Positions 27,392-37,279 of a DNA stretch of 64,000 nt are shown in pieces. Source of the DNA: Sphingobacterium composti (lineage in GTDB: Bacteria; Bacteroidota; Bacteroidia; Sphingobacteriales; Sphingobacteriaceae); contig NZ_WUQZ01000001.1 of assembly GCF_009829075.1 (NCBI RefSeq), positions 186,001-250,000 of the forward strand, in the 5' to 3' direction. Numbering within the stretch: position 1 is the first letter of the stretch; each line of letters opens with the position of its first letter. The notes under the pieces were generated by a model. It saw nothing but the letters and a program-made list of their open reading frames with translations, made no database searches and was not told where the DNA came from. The translations under genes and the position numbers were made by a program.

Positions 27392-27799
27392 TTATTTTTT
27401 ATCAATACTAAACTTTCCTGCACCAGTGAAATACAAGGCAATGAATACCGCCATTAATTCTATCGAATGTGATGAAGCTGCCCAAGTATCGCCTTTTGAT
27501 AAGTGTGAAATGGTTGCGATTAACATGGTGAAAGCCAAAACTAAGGAGGTGTGTTTGGTAAATAAACCAACCATGATTAAAAGTGCTCCAACAGATTCGG
27601 TCATAGTGGCTGCAAAACCCCAAAATGAACTCCAAAATGTAATACCAATATTGCCCATTGCTGCGCCTACTTTTTCCCAAACTTCAGGACCGTTAATAAG
27701 TTTTGGTAAACCATGAAATAATAACATGCATCCACCAATGACTACCCTAATGATTAAAATACCAATATCTCTCTTGTGACTGCGACTGGATCTGCTCAT
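27392..27799 (-). CDS. DoxX family membrane protein
   Basis: 135 residues, four transmembrane helices. IRVVIGGCMLLFHGLPKLING at the first helix, WGFAATMTESVGALLIMVGLFT in the middle and HSIELMAVFIALYFTGAGKFS at the end are the DoxX pattern. Partner and substrate of this family in Bacteroidota are not established. It starts 7 bases after the LD-carboxypeptidase gene stop, so the two share a transcript. Confidence 0.9.
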   Translation of the reverse strand: MSRSSRSHKRDIGILIIRVVIGGCMLLFHGLPKLINGPEVWEKVGAAMGNIGITFWSSFWGFAATMTESVGALLIMVGLFTKHTSLVLAFTMLIATISHLSKGDTWAASSHSIELMAVFIALYFTGAGKFSIDKK

Positions 27800-27806
27800 A
27801 CGATTA

Positions 27807-28706
27807 TTAGATGTATTTAATTGTTGATTTTGATTTAGTTATGTGTAGTTCTATTTCTTTTCCGAATATTAATGCACGATTGTCGTCTATATGGCCAGCA
27901 GGACAACCAAAAGCTACTGGATAATCAAATTCCTTGACTTTGTCCATAATTATGTCCTCAAATCGTTGTCCAAATGCCGGATCGGAATCTTTTAACTCCG
28001 TGAATCCGCCAACAATTAATCCAGCAATTTTACTTAATTTTTTAGCTCTTTTCAATGTCCACAACATACGGTCGATATTGTAATGTGACTCGCCTACATC
28101 TTCGATAAAGAGTATTTTACCATCATACTTAACATCTGATTCAGAAGCCAAAACACTGTGTAAGATCGCTAAATTTCCTCCTGTCAGAATACCTTTGGCA
28201 GTTCCAATTCTATTTGGATAGTCTATGTTTTCGAATTTTAAATCCACGTTTTTGCCAAAGAGAGCTTTTTTCAAAGTTTCTAAAGACTCATCAGATGCAT
28301 CCAAAAATGATTTCACCATTTGTCCATGAATCGTAGGAATACCAAATTTGCGTTGTATGTGGCTATGAATAGCAGTCACATCGCTGAAACCGATAATCCA
28401 TTTTGGACTTTTCTTAAATTTATTGAAGTTTATCTTGTCGATAATGCGAACGCATCCATAGCCTCCACGGCCAGCAATGATAGCTTTGATTTCGGGGTTG
28501 TCAAGTGCATCTTGAAAATCTCGAGCACGCAATTCATCATGGCCTGCAAACTGATTAAGTTGGGCTGTCACTGAAGGGTATACCGCAGGCTCTAAGCCCC
28601 ATTTTTCTAAAATTTGGTATGCTGGTGTCAAATCAGCTTTAATATAACTGGCAGGACAAATAACGGCTATTTTATCACCTTTCTTCAAGAACGGAGGAGT
28701 ATTCAT
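27807..28706 (-). CDS. LD-carboxypeptidase (peptidase S66)
   Basis: Removes the terminal D-Ala from murein tetrapeptides during cell-wall recycling, in the cytoplasm. 299 residues, no signal peptide. The nucleophile Ser is in WIIGFSDVTAIHSH, the Glu in LFIEDVGESHYNIDRML and the His in CPAGHIDDNRALIFG, so the Ser-Glu-His triad of LdcA is complete. GRGGYGCVRIID is the conserved oxyanion-side loop. Confidence 0.93.
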   Translation of the reverse strand: MNTPPFLKKGDKIAVICPASYIKADLTPAYQILEKWGLEPAVYPSVTAQLNQFAGHDELRARDFQDALDNPEIKAIIAGRGGYGCVRIIDKINFNKFKKSPKWIIGFSDVTAIHSHIQRKFGIPTIHGQMVKSFLDASDESLETLKKALFGKNVDLKFENIDYPNRIGTAKGILTGGNLAILHSVLASESDVKYDGKILFIEDVGESHYNIDRMLWTLKRAKKLSKIAGLIVGGFTELKDSDPAFGQRFEDIIMDKVKEFDYPVAFGCPAGHIDDNRALIFGKEIELHITKSKSTIKYI

Positions 28707-28801
28707 ACACAGTGAGTTAATGTAATTTTTTTAACTAATTAAAAACGCGAAGACTTTTAAGAATATTTCGCGTAAGGCTTATTTATAAGCACAAATTGAA
28801 T

Positions 28802-28809
28802 TATCTTTG
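28802..28809 (+). promoter_or_regulatory. -7 box of metG
   Basis: TATCTTTG fits TAnnTTTG and lies 41 bases before the metG start. I do not see a convincing -33 TTTG at the expected distance. Confidence 0.45.
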
Positions 28810-28850
28810 TACTCTAATTTTTAAAAGTTTCACCTTAAAAATACAATATA

Positions 28851-30920
28851 TTGAGCAATTTGTCTAAAAAACGTTATACAATTACTTCGGCTTTGCCTTA
28901 TGCGAATGGTCCTTTGCATATTGGTCATTTGGCTGGAGCATATATTCCGGGCGATATTTTTGTGCGCTTTTTGCGTCTGAACAATAAGGATGTGGTATAT
29001 GTCTGTGGTTCGGATGAGCATGGCGCAGCGATTACAATACGTGCTAAAAAAGAAGGTGTCACACCTAAAGAGGTTATTGATAAATACAATAAACAAATAA
29101 AAGAATCTTTCGAAAATTTCGGAATATCTTTTGATATCTACCACCGTACGTCAGAGCAGATTCATCACGAATTATCACAAGAATTTTTCTTGAATCTGTA
29201 TGAAAAAGGTGAATTTATAGAGAAATTCTCTGAGCAATATTACGACGAAGAATTTAATCAATTTCTAGCAGACAGATACATTACAGGTACATGCCCACAT
29301 TGCCAATCGGAGGGAGCTTATGGCGATCAATGTGAAAAATGTGGCACGTCTTTAAGTCCAACTGATTTAATTAATCCAAAATCTACATTGAGTGGTAAAG
29401 CTCCGATTTTGAGAGAAACAAAACACTGGTATTTGCCGTTGGATAAATACCAACCTTGGTTGGAGAAATGGTTGATTGAAGGTAAAAAAGATGTGTTGAA
29501 ATCGAATGTCTTTGGTCAATGTTCTTCTTGGTTGAAGTCAGGATTGCAACCTCGTTCGATGACACGTGATTTGGATTGGGGAGTGGATGTTCCATTGGAA
29601 GAAGCAAAGGGTAAGAAGCTATATGTATGGTTGGATGCGCCGATTGGTTACATCTCTGCAACCAAACAATGGGCTATCGATAATGGTAAAAACTGGGAAG
29701 ATTACTGGAAAAAACAAGCAAATTCGGATGATGATTCTACGTTGATTCATTTTATTGGTAAGGATAATATTGTTTTTCACTGTATTATTTTTCCAGCCAT
29801 ATTGCATGCACATGGGGAGTATATATTGCCAGATAATGTACCCGCGAATGAATTTTTGAATTTAGAAGGTGATAAACTTTCTACTTCACGTAATCATGCC
29901 GTTTGGTTGCATGATTATTTGGAAGAATTTCCAGGTAAACAAGATGAGTTGCGTTATGTATTGACTTCAATTCTTCCGGAGACTTCTGATTCTGAATTTA
30001 CATGGAAAGATTTTCAAGCACGTGTAAACAATGAGTTGGTGGCGATTTTAGGCAACTTTGTGAATCGTGTGATGGTGCTTTCGCACAAATACTTTGATGG
30101 CAAAGTGTTGAAAGGTTCTGAATTCAATGATACAGATAGAGCAGTTTTCGAAGAATTAGCAAAATATCCTGGATTGATTGAACAATCACTTGGTAACTAC
30201 CGTTTCCGTGAGGCATTAGCACACTTTATGAATGCAGCTCGATTAGGTAACAAATATTTGGCGGACGAAGAGCCTTGGAAAGTTATCAAAACTGATGAGG
30301 AGCGTGTTAAAACTGTATTGAATGTGGCGACGCAAATCGTAGCAAACTTAGCGATTTTGGCTCAGCCATTCTTGCCTAAAACTTCGACTAAATTGTTCGA
30401 AATGTTAAACTTCCCGCAACAAAATTGGGATAAGGTAGGTAAATCTGATCTGATTGCTACAGATGCGCAATTGGGCGAAGTTCAAATGTTATTCGAGAAA
30501 ATTACAGATGAGCAAGTAGAGGCACAATTACAAAAATTAGCTGACGCTAAAGCAAGTAATGCTGCAGCGAATGCAACTGTTTCTCCAGCAAAACCAAATA
30601 TTTCTTTTGATGATTTCATGAAATTGGATATCCGTATCGGTACAATTTTGGAAGCAGAAAAAGTTGCAAAAACGAAGAAATTATTAAAGTTAAAAATCGA
30701 TACTGGCATCGATCAACGTACTGTCGTGTCAGGTATTGCAGAGTTTTTTGCACCAGAAGATATCATCGGCAAGCAAGTTTCGATTTTAGTAAACTTAGAG
30801 CCTCGCGAAATCAAAGGTATTCAGTCTCAAGGTATGATTTTGATGGCTGAAGATGCTGATGGCAGGTTAGACTTCGTAAATCCTACTTCGGGTATTAAGC
30901 CAGGTAGTACGGTAAGATAA
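28851..30920 (+). CDS. metG: Methionine-tRNA ligase with fused C-terminal tRNA-binding domain
   Basis: Charges tRNA-Met. 689 residues. HIGH is at residues 23-26 (PLHIGHLAG), the zinc knuckle CPHC...CEKC at about 148-165, and the KMSKS-equivalent KLSTSR at about 341-346. The C-terminal 107 residues from [14 protein letters not shown] are the oligomerising OB-fold EMAP/Arc1p-like domain. The start must be TTG at 28851: an in-frame TAA lies at 28836, no ATG or GTG comes between, and the next downstream Met would remove HIGH. Confidence 0.97.
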   Translation: MSNLSKKRYTITSALPYANGPLHIGHLAGAYIPGDIFVRFLRLNNKDVVYVCGSDEHGAAITIRAKKEGVTPKEVIDKYNKQIKESFENFGISFDIYHRTSEQIHHELSQEFFLNLYEKGEFIEKFSEQYYDEEFNQFLADRYITGTCPHCQSEGAYGDQCEKCGTSLSPTDLINPKSTLSGKAPILRETKHWYLPLDKYQPWLEKWLIEGKKDVLKSNVFGQCSSWLKSGLQPRSMTRDLDWGVDVPLEEAKGKKLYVWLDAPIGYISATKQWAIDNGKNWEDYWKKQANSDDDSTLIHFIGKDNIVFHCIIFPAILHAHGEYILPDNVPANEFLNLEGDKLSTSRNHAVWLHDYLEEFPGKQDELRYVLTSILPETSDSEFTWKDFQARVNNELVAILGNFVNRVMVLSHKYFDGKVLKGSEFNDTDRAVFEELAKYPGLIEQSLGNYRFREALAHFMNAARLGNKYLADEEPWKVIKTDEERVKTVLNVATQIVANLAILAQPFLPKTSTKLFEMLNFPQQNWDKVGKSDLIATDAQLGEVQMLFEKITDEQVEAQLQKLADAKASNAAANATVSPAKPNISFDDFMKLDIRIGTILEAEKVAKTKKLLKLKIDTGIDQRTVVSGIAEFFAPEDIIGKQVSILVNLEPREIKGIQSQGMILMAEDADGRLDFVNPTSGIKPGSTVR

Positions 30921-30937
30921 TTTTTAGGTTTTAGATG

Positions 30938-30982
30938 AAAACACAAAGAGCAAAGATTTTAAGTCTTTGCTCTTTGTGTTTT
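30938..30982. terminator. Bidirectional terminator between metG and brnQ
   Basis: A perfect 19-base inverted repeat: AAAACACAAAGAGCAAAGA (30938-30956) with its complement at 30964-30982, and a 7-base loop. The A/T ends act as U-tracts for both convergent genes. Confidence 0.88.
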
Positions 30983-31001
30983 TATGATGATTTAGACTTT
31001 C

Positions 31002-32297
31002 TTATATGGTAACAGGTTTTTTAGCCTTGTCAATTATCAGACCTATGATAAAACCGACAATAGATGGCACTAACCAACCTAAATCTATATCAACAAATGG
31101 TAATTTTGAATAGAATGGAATTTCCGCCGCTGTCCACCAATTCAACATGATGCCTAAGCTAAATACGGCAAATATCGTAGAGGCTAATAAAGCTCCGATA
31201 TAGGGTGTTTTGTGCTTTACAAACGCCCCAAAAACAATTATGTAAAGCACTAAGGTAATCGCAATTGGATATACAAAAGCTAATGGAGGGTATGCAAATT
31301 GAATTATTTTATCTACTCCTAATATAGATAGAGTAGCTGAAAAAATAACACAAATAGTTACTAATAGCTTGTAGCCTAATTTACCTTTAGTCAATTCTGA
31401 GAAGAATGTACCGACAGCTGTTGTTAGTGCAATTGAAGTGGTCAAACAAGCCAATGCGATACAAATGCCGATTGCAATCATACCGTACTCACCTAATGCA
31501 CTTTTTGCAATATGTATCAATAAAGTCGACCGGCTAATATCTTTGTCTGCAATTCCTGAAGTCGCTCCTAAATAAACTAAACCACCATAAATAAAGATTA
31601 AACACACCGAAGAAATAATACCTGACGATATCACAACTGTGCTTTTATCGTCCATATTTGTATATCCTTTTGTCTGAGCTGCCGCAATGATAATACCAGC
31701 AAATACGAGTGAAGCCAACATATCTACTGTCTGGTAGCCTTCAACAAAACCAAATTTGAAAGCTTCAGTTGAGGTTAGCGAAGTCGTACTGAAATCAGCT
31801 ATTGGATTTAGAATGCCTATTAATATCAGTATAAATAAAAGAATTAATAATAATGGTGTAAGAATATTACCGATAATATCTACCACTTTGGAAGGAGAAA
31901 TGCTTAAGGTCCATGTTAGTCCAAAGAATATAATAGAAAATAGAATAGGATTAAAATTGGGAAATGTTGGAAGTATGCCCACCTCAAATGTCGTTGCTCC
32001 AGTACGTGGAATAGCAATCAATGGCCCAATACATAACATAATAATGGTTCCTAAAACTGGCGCTAACCAAGGATGAATACGATTACCCAAGTCGTAGATA
32101 GTGTTTCCTGATTTTACGATAGAAAGAATACCTAAAAACGGTAATATGATTCCCGTCAAACCAAATGCAATAATCGTAATCAATGTGTGATGCCCGACCT
32201 GTAAACCGATAAACGGAGGTAATAAAAGATTTCCCGCACCAAAAAACATCGCAAATAAAGCAAAGCCAATGGTGATGATGTCTTGTTTTTTCTTCAT
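31002..32297 (-). CDS. brnQ: Branched-chain amino acid:cation symporter (LIVCS family)
   Basis: 431 residues, twelve transmembrane helices. The N-terminal FALFAMFFGAGNLLLPPFIG is the LIVCS signature where the substrate and sodium sites form. GPLIAIPRTGATTFEVG and FVEGYQTVDMLASLVFAG are the other conserved stretches. Imports Leu/Ile/Val with Na+ (family knowledge). Ten bases after folP on the same strand. Confidence 0.95.
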   Translation of the reverse strand: MKKKQDIITIGFALFAMFFGAGNLLLPPFIGLQVGHHTLITIIAFGLTGIILPFLGILSIVKSGNTIYDLGNRIHPWLAPVLGTIIMLCIGPLIAIPRTGATTFEVGILPTFPNFNPILFSIIFFGLTWTLSISPSKVVDIIGNILTPLLLILLFILILIGILNPIADFSTTSLTSTEAFKFGFVEGYQTVDMLASLVFAGIIIAAAQTKGYTNMDDKSTVVISSGIISSVCLIFIYGGLVYLGATSGIADKDISRSTLLIHIAKSALGEYGMIAIGICIALACLTTSIALTTAVGTFFSELTKGKLGYKLLVTICVIFSATLSILGVDKIIQFAYPPLAFVYPIAITLVLYIIVFGAFVKHKTPYIGALLASTIFAVFSLGIMLNWWTAAEIPFYSKLPFVDIDLGWLVPSIVGFIIGLIIDKAKKPVTI

Positions 32298-32307
32298 TAT
32301 ATAAGGG

Positions 32308-33147
32308 TTAGAATAATAATTGTATCAGTTGTTTCGCTTCTTTTACATCGTGTACGCGCAATATCTGAACACCACGTTCTAATAGCAGTGTGTTTAAGGC
32401 AGTAGTGCTATTTAACGATTCTTGTGGAGTTATTCCTAATTTTTTATAAATCATAGATTTACGAGATATTCCTCCTAAAATTGGCAGTCCATGGTAATGC
32501 AATTCATTGACGCGAAGCAATAGTTCGTAGTTTTGTTCTATTGTTTTTGCGAATCCGTATCCAGGGTCTAAGATAATATCTTTTACGCCTAAAGCGCGCA
32601 ATTTAGCGATTTTGTCTCCCAAATCGACAGCTACGTCATTCACGACGTTATCGTAATCCGTGAGGTTTTGCATTGTTTCGGGGGTGCCGCGCATATGCAT
32701 AAGGATGTAGGGCACTTGCAATTCGGCTACTGTAGGAAACATATTATCATCTAAAATTCCTCCCGAAATATCATTGATAATATGTGCACCAGCTTGGATT
32801 GAAGCTTTAGCAACATCCGCACGGAATGTGTCAATAGACAAAGGTATTGTTGGGTATTCTTTTACGATTGCTTTAATTGCCGGTATTGCTCTATCCATCT
32901 CTTCTTGAGCAGATATGAGTGGAGCGCCTGGTCGAGAGGAATAGGCACCTATGTCAATAATATCCGCACCTTCATTAACCATTTGCTCGGCTCTTCGTAG
33001 TGCATTCTCTAAGCTATTGTGTTGTCCTCCATCAAAAAATGAATCTGGAGTAAAATTCAAAATACCCATAATAACAGGCTTATCGAATGTCATCAGTGTA
33101 CCTTTGATATTAATGGATTGACAAGAGTGTGGCTTAAGCAAATTCAT
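32308..33147 (-). CDS. folP: Dihydropteroate synthase
   Basis: Condenses p-aminobenzoate with hydroxymethyl-dihydropterin diphosphate in folate synthesis. 279 residues from ATG at 33147. All loop motifs are present: GILNFTPDSFFDGG, ADIIDIGAYSSRPGA, HIINDISGG, LMHMRGTP, LDPGYGFAKT and GGISRKSMIYK. The open frame extends upstream to an ATG at 33198, but that stretch contains the terminator of the DUF4920 gene, so the shorter start is chosen. Confidence 0.95.
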   Translation of the reverse strand: MNLLKPHSCQSINIKGTLMTFDKPVIMGILNFTPDSFFDGGQHNSLENALRRAEQMVNEGADIIDIGAYSSRPGAPLISAQEEMDRAIPAIKAIVKEYPTIPLSIDTFRADVAKASIQAGAHIINDISGGILDDNMFPTVAELQVPYILMHMRGTPETMQNLTDYDNVVNDVAVDLGDKIAKLRALGVKDIILDPGYGFAKTIEQNYELLLRVNELHYHGLPILGGISRKSMIYKKLGITPQESLNSTTALNTLLLERGVQILRVHDVKEAKQLIQLLF

Positions 33148-33163
33148 AATTGTAAAAATAGAA

Positions 33164-33193
33164 AAAAGGCTGTAATATTCACTACAGCCTTTT
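33164..33193 (-). terminator. Terminator after the DUF4920 gene
   Basis: AAAAGGCTGTA (33164-33174) pairs with TACAGCCTTTT (33183-33193). Read on the minus strand it is followed by a T-run (the complement of 33162-33167). It ends transcription from the DUF4920 gene just before folP. Confidence 0.75.
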
Positions 33194-33212
33194 CTCAATA
33201 TGGATTAAAATG

Positions 33213-33692
33213 CTATTTTACAACCAAAACACCATCTGCAACAATGTTAATGTCTGTTTTAGGTTGTGTTATTTTCGCAATTTCAGCAGCACTTTTGCCC
33301 GCATCTTCTGCATTATGTTTTAATTGTTTCACTGAAAGCTCTTTTACTTTAGCATTCCCTTCTAATACTACAGTTTTTCCGATTAAATCAGCAGGAACAA
33401 AGTATCCGTAATCTTTGAAACGAACCATAATTGGGTCACCTTCACCAGTTCTTTTCAAGGTCAAAAAACAACCTTTTTTCTTACAAACACCTACTACTTC
33501 GCCTTCGATTCTTCCCGTAAATCCTTTTTTAGATTTCAAGGTGTTTTCTAATTTTTCAACAGAAATAGCGTTTTTGTTAGTGATAGCTTTGCCGTATTGT
33601 ACTCCCACTTTGGCAGGTTTGATATCTTGTTGCGCGAATGCTACTGCAATCATCGCCATCAAAGACACACACAGTGTAATTAACTTTTTCAT
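33213..33692 (-). CDS. DUF4920 domain protein, exported
   Basis: 159 residues from the ATG at 33692, with a clear signal peptide (MKKLITLCVSLMAMIAVAFA-QQ). An upstream ATG at 33740 overlaps the preceding gene and would hide the signal. The mature part has YGKAITNKNAISVEKLENTL, an OB-like strand set GRIEGEVVGVCKKKGCFLTL with a conserved Cys pair (C-x4-C), and MVRFKDYGYFVPADLIGKTVVLEG. Bacteroidota periplasmic family of unknown function; the Cys pair may bind metal or form a disulfide (inference). Confidence 0.85.
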   Translation of the reverse strand: MKKLITLCVSLMAMIAVAFAQQDIKPAKVGVQYGKAITNKNAISVEKLENTLKSKKGFTGRIEGEVVGVCKKKGCFLTLKRTGEGDPIMVRFKDYGYFVPADLIGKTVVLEGNAKVKELSVKQLKHNAEDAGKSAAEIAKITQPKTDINIVADGVLVVK

Positions 33693-33702
33693 GGTTTTAT
33701 CT

Positions 33703-34284
33703 TTATTTACGAATAAATTCAAATTTTCCCGAAGGGTCAAGTTTCATAATGACAGAAGGTTTTCCTTTTGACGTATCATGCTGACCAAATTTAACAATAT
33801 AGTCAACACCATCTTTGATTTCATCTTTGATTTCATCAAAATTACCAGCAGAAGGCTCACCACTTAAATTGGCTGAAGTAGAAATTATCGGTTTTCTAAA
33901 TCGTTGCAATAGTTGTTGGCAAAAAGGATGATTTACGACACGAATGCCGATACTTCCATCCTCAGCAATCGCATTTTCAGCAAGATTTTTGGCTCCTGAA
34001 TAAATAATCGTCAAGGGTCTGTCCGTAGCTTCTATCAATTCATATGCGACTTCTGGAATATCACGAACATAGCCTGCTAATTGATTGTCATTATGCAACA
34101 GGATGAGCATACTTTTGTTTTTGTCTCTTCCTTTCAAGGCAAAGACTTTCTCCACAGCTTCTGGATTTGTAGCATCGCAGCCTATACCCCATATTGTATC
34201 CGTTGGATACAATATTAGACCGCCATTTTTTAGCGTTTCTAAAGCTTGATTAATATCCTCTCTATCCACAAATGTATTCGACAT
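33703..34284 (-). CDS. L-threonylcarbamoyladenylate synthase (Sua5/YciO/YrdC)
   Basis: Makes threonylcarbamoyl-AMP from Thr, bicarbonate and ATP for the t6A37 modification of tRNA. 193 residues, the short YrdC-only form without a Sua5 C-terminal domain. LKNGGLILYPTDTIWGIGCDA, KGRDKNKSMLIL and the IIST SANLSGEPS stretch are the active-site signatures. A YciO-type assignment cannot be excluded. 12 bases after dapD. Confidence 0.92.
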   Translation of the reverse strand: MSNTFVDREDINQALETLKNGGLILYPTDTIWGIGCDATNPEAVEKVFALKGRDKNKSMLILLHNDNQLAGYVRDIPEVAYELIEATDRPLTIIYSGAKNLAENAIAEDGSIGIRVVNHPFCQQLLQRFRKPIISTSANLSGEPSAGNFDEIKDEIKDGVDYIVKFGQHDTSKGKPSVIMKLDPSGKFEFIRK

Positions 34285-34296
34285 CCTTTTATAAAA

Positions 34297-35118
34297 TTAA
34301 ACTGCTACGTTGTGCTCACGCAATGCATCGTTCAAAGACGTTTTCTTGTCTGTAGATTCTTTACGTTGACCAATGATTAAAGCACAAGGCACTTGGTATT
34401 CACCCGCAGGGAATTTCTTCGTATACGATCCTGGGATTACAACCGAACGCGCAGGAACATAACCTTTGTATTCTACTGGTTCTGGACCAGAGACATCGAT
34501 GATTTTTGTTGACGCAGTCAATACTACGTTTGCGCCCAATACAGCCTCTGTCTCTACACGGATTCCTTCTACGACGATAGCACGAGAACCTACGAATACG
34601 TTGTCTTCGATAATAACTGGAGCAGCTTGAACAGGTTCTAATACACCACCGATACCTACACCACCTGATAAGTGTACGTTTTTACCTATTTGTGCACATG
34701 AACCTACAGTTGCCCAAGTGTCTACCATCGTGCCTTCGTCAACAAAAGCTCCAATATTTACGTAAGATGGCATCATGATTACACCTTTAGCCAAATAAGC
34801 ACCATAACGTGCAGAAGCTCCCGGTACAACACGTACACCCAATTCTTTGTAGTTTGTTTTCAACTTCATTTTATCGTGATATACGAAAGGTGCATTTTCG
34901 ATTACTTTCATATCACGGATTGGGAAATAAAGAATTACAGCTTTTTTGATCCAATCATTTACATGCCAACGATTGCCAATTGGTTCTGCTACACGCAATT
35001 CCCCAATGTCCAATTTCATAATGATAGTTTGAACAGCCTCAAAATATTCTTTATTACCTAATAATTGTCTATCTTCCCAAGCTTCTTCGATTAATTTTTG
35101 AAGTTTTTGAATTTCCAT
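34297..35118 (-). CDS. dapD: Tetrahydrodipicolinate N-succinyltransferase
   Basis: Succinylates tetrahydrodipicolinate in the lysine/diaminopimelate pathway. 273 residues, usual length. An N-terminal helical domain precedes the left-handed beta-helix with hexapeptide repeats (VVPGASARYGAYLAKGVIMM, YVNIGAFVDEGTMVDTWATV, GKNVHLSGGVGIGGVLEP). The C-terminal strand ends CALIIGQRKESTDKKTSLND. Confidence 0.96.
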   Translation of the reverse strand: MEIQKLQKLIEEAWEDRQLLGNKEYFEAVQTIIMKLDIGELRVAEPIGNRWHVNDWIKKAVILYFPIRDMKVIENAPFVYHDKMKLKTNYKELGVRVVPGASARYGAYLAKGVIMMPSYVNIGAFVDEGTMVDTWATVGSCAQIGKNVHLSGGVGIGGVLEPVQAAPVIIEDNVFVGSRAIVVEGIRVETEAVLGANVVLTASTKIIDVSGPEPVEYKGYVPARSVVIPGSYTKKFPAGEYQVPCALIIGQRKESTDKKTSLNDALREHNVAV

Positions 35119-35225
35119 TTTTCTTTTATAAATCTCTAAATACTAACTACAAATATGCTCATTTTTCTCCAATTCAATAGTGGTAAATGGTCATTATTTT
35201 GAAAGAATCTTCCTATTTTTGAACT

Positions 35226-35636
35226 ATGGCAAATGAACCTGAAAAATTACGTGTGGATAAATATCTGTGGGCTATTCGTATTTTCAAAACAAGAAGTTTA
35301 GCAACAGAAGCGTGTAAGGCTGGTCGAGTAAAATTGAATGGTCAAAATATTAAACCTTCTTACGTGGTGAAAGTAGGAGATACGTATGCTGTACAAAAAG
35401 GTATTGAGCGTAAAGTTGTTTTTGTGACAGGTTTATTGGAACGAAGAGTGGATGCCAAAACAGCTGTGCAGTTTTACGAAGACCGTACACCTGTCGAAGA
35501 AACTCACGGGTACAAATCAATGTTCCAAGCACCTATATTAAAGCGTGACCGCGGAGCTGGACGTCCTACAAAACGAGACCGCAGAGAAATCGATGATTTG
35601 AAAGCGAGCGAGTGGTGGGATATTGAAGAGGATTAA
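35226..35636 (+). CDS. S4-domain RNA-binding protein (Hsp15-like)
   Basis: 136 residues. The S4 motif LRVDKYLWAIRIFKTRSLAT followed by EACKAGRVKLNGQNIKPSYVVKVGDTY fits ribosome-associated Hsp15/HslR. In E. coli Hsp15 rescues 50S subunits carrying nascent chains. The C-terminal tail is long and basic (LKRDRGAGRPTKRDRREIDD), suited to rRNA contact. Stands alone, divergent from dapD. Confidence 0.9.
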   Translation: MANEPEKLRVDKYLWAIRIFKTRSLATEACKAGRVKLNGQNIKPSYVVKVGDTYAVQKGIERKVVFVTGLLERRVDAKTAVQFYEDRTPVEETHGYKSMFQAPILKRDRGAGRPTKRDRREIDDLKASEWWDIEED

Positions 35637-35740
35637 GTGATTAAAATCGTTATTTCGAGTGAAACGATATGTAGTGGAGAAATCCAAAAACTGAATCATT
35701 AGATTTTATTTAGGTCAAAAAGATATTAAATGATGTTAAA

Positions 35741-35775
35741 CAACAATGCCTCGAAATTCATTCGAGGCATTGTTG
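35741..35775. terminator. Terminator downstream of citrate synthase
   Basis: A perfect 15-base inverted repeat CAACAATGCCTCGAA (35741-35755) and TTCGAGGCATTGTTG (35761-35775), with a 5-base loop. It lies between the convergent S4 protein and gltA genes. The 100 bases between the S4 gene stop and this hairpin show nothing else. Confidence 0.75.
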
Positions 35776-35792
35776 GTATGAGCAGATAATAT

Positions 35793-37085
35793 TTATCTGT
35801 TATCTAAATCGATATATTGGCTATCGACATTGCCAGTATATACTTGGCGAGGACGACCAATAGGTTCTTTGTTGTCACGCATCTCTTTCCATTGAGCGAT
35901 CCATCCTGGAAGACGACCTAATGCAAATAATACTGTGAACATTTCAGCATTGAAACCTAAAGCACGGTAAATGATACCTGAATAGAAGTCAACGTTTGGA
36001 TATAATTTTCTGTCAATGAAGTATTGATCTTCTAAAGCTGCTTTTTCTAAACCTTTAGCGATATCTAAAACAGGATCATTAATGCCTAATTTTTCTAAAA
36101 CATCATCAGCTGCTTTTTTGATGATTTTAGCACGAGGATCAAAGTTTTTGTATACACGGTGACCGAATCCCATCAAACGGAAAGGATCGTTTTTGTCCTT
36201 CGCTTTGTCCAAATATTTCTTCACATCGCCACCATCATTTTTGATGTCTTCTAACATTTCAATCACCGCTTGGTTCGCACCACCGTGAAGAGGACCCCAC
36301 AATGCATTGATACCAGCAGAAACTGAAGCATATAAGTTAGCATTTGAAGAACCTACGATACGTACAGTCGAAGTTGAACAGTTTTGTTCGTGATCAGCGT
36401 GTAAAATCAATAATACGCGCATGGCATTCAATACCGCATCGTCAAAGATTTTATCACAATTCACTTCACCAAAAATCATATTCATGAAATTGTCGATGTA
36501 TCCTAAGTCTTTTTTAGGATAAACAACAGGATGACCTAATGATTTCTTTTGAATCCAAGACACGATTGTTGGCATTTTACCCAACAAGTTTACGATTGTT
36601 TGGTATTCTTCTTTATCGTTTTGATTAGGATTTAATGATTCAGGATAGAATGCTGATAAAGCACCTACTAAACAAGAAAGCTGACCCATAGGGTGTGACT
36701 TTGATGGGAATCCTGCGAAGAAGTTTTTCATATCTTCGTGAACCATCATCTGCCCTTTGATATCGGATCTGAATTTCTCTAAAACTTCTCTGGTTGGTAA
36801 TTCACCATAAATCAATAAATAAGCAACTTCTAAGAATGTAGATTTTTCGGCTAATTCTTCGATTTTATACCCACGGTATTTCAAAATACCTTTTTCTCCA
36901 TCCAAAAATGTAATAGCACTTTTAGTAGCGCCTGTGTTTTTGAATCCTGGGTCTAACGTAATATATCCTGATTGGTCTCTTAATTTTGAAATATCAATGG
37001 CTTTTTCGTTTTCAGTTCCTGTGATTACAGACAACTCAAGCGTTTTTCCATTTAAAGTAATAGATGCTGTTTCCGACATAATCAA
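35793..37085 (-). CDS. gltA: Citrate synthase
   Basis: Condenses acetyl-CoA and oxaloacetate at the entry of the TCA cycle. 430 residues, the type II (hexameric, NADH-sensitive) length. The catalytic residues are in LWGPLHGGANQ (His), GFGHRVYKNFDPRA (His) and PNVDFYSGIIYRALG (Asp). The N-terminal beta-domain LNGKTLELSVITGTENEKAI is that of Gram-negative enzymes. Start MIM or its third codon. Confidence 0.97.
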   Translation of the reverse strand: MIMSETASITLNGKTLELSVITGTENEKAIDISKLRDQSGYITLDPGFKNTGATKSAITFLDGEKGILKYRGYKIEELAEKSTFLEVAYLLIYGELPTREVLEKFRSDIKGQMMVHEDMKNFFAGFPSKSHPMGQLSCLVGALSAFYPESLNPNQNDKEEYQTIVNLLGKMPTIVSWIQKKSLGHPVVYPKKDLGYIDNFMNMIFGEVNCDKIFDDAVLNAMRVLLILHADHEQNCSTSTVRIVGSSNANLYASVSAGINALWGPLHGGANQAVIEMLEDIKNDGGDVKKYLDKAKDKNDPFRLMGFGHRVYKNFDPRAKIIKKAADDVLEKLGINDPVLDIAKGLEKAALEDQYFIDRKLYPNVDFYSGIIYRALGFNAEMFTVLFALGRLPGWIAQWKEMRDNKEPIGRPRQVYTGNVDSQYIDLDNR

Positions 37086-37243
37086 ATTTCTTGTATATAC
37101 ACAAAAGTATAAAATTCAACAAGAAAAACTAAACTTAAATCAAGTTTAAATGACATTTATCGGTCATAAATAGCAAACTTTATATTTCCTTAACTATCTG
37201 ATTATCTATTTCTGTCAAAAAATGTTAAATAATTACGAAAAAT

Positions 37244-37279
37244 TTGTTATTCTACGAATTATTCGTAGATTAGATTTGA
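37244..37279 (+). promoter_or_regulatory. Promoter and dyad operator of the BlaI/BlaR1-like operon
   Basis: TAGATTTG at 37272-37279 is a TAnnTTTG -7 box, and TTTG at 37244-37247 a -33 box. Exactly between them lies a perfect dyad TCTACGAAT-T-ATTCGTAGA (37252-37270). BlaI/MecI operators have TAC...GTA arms around an A/T centre, which this dyad has. Autorepression by the BlaI-like protein encoded 28 bases downstream is the natural reading. Confidence 0.65.

Noticed and set aside
27348-27716. Plus-strand frame of 122 codons opposite the DoxX gene
   Set aside because: Antisense shadow of a well-supported DoxX membrane protein; no family resemblance of its own.
33148-33198. N-terminal extension of folP from an ATG at 33198
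   Set aside because: The extension would translate through the terminator hairpin of the DUF4920 gene, and dihydropteroate synthases do not need it.
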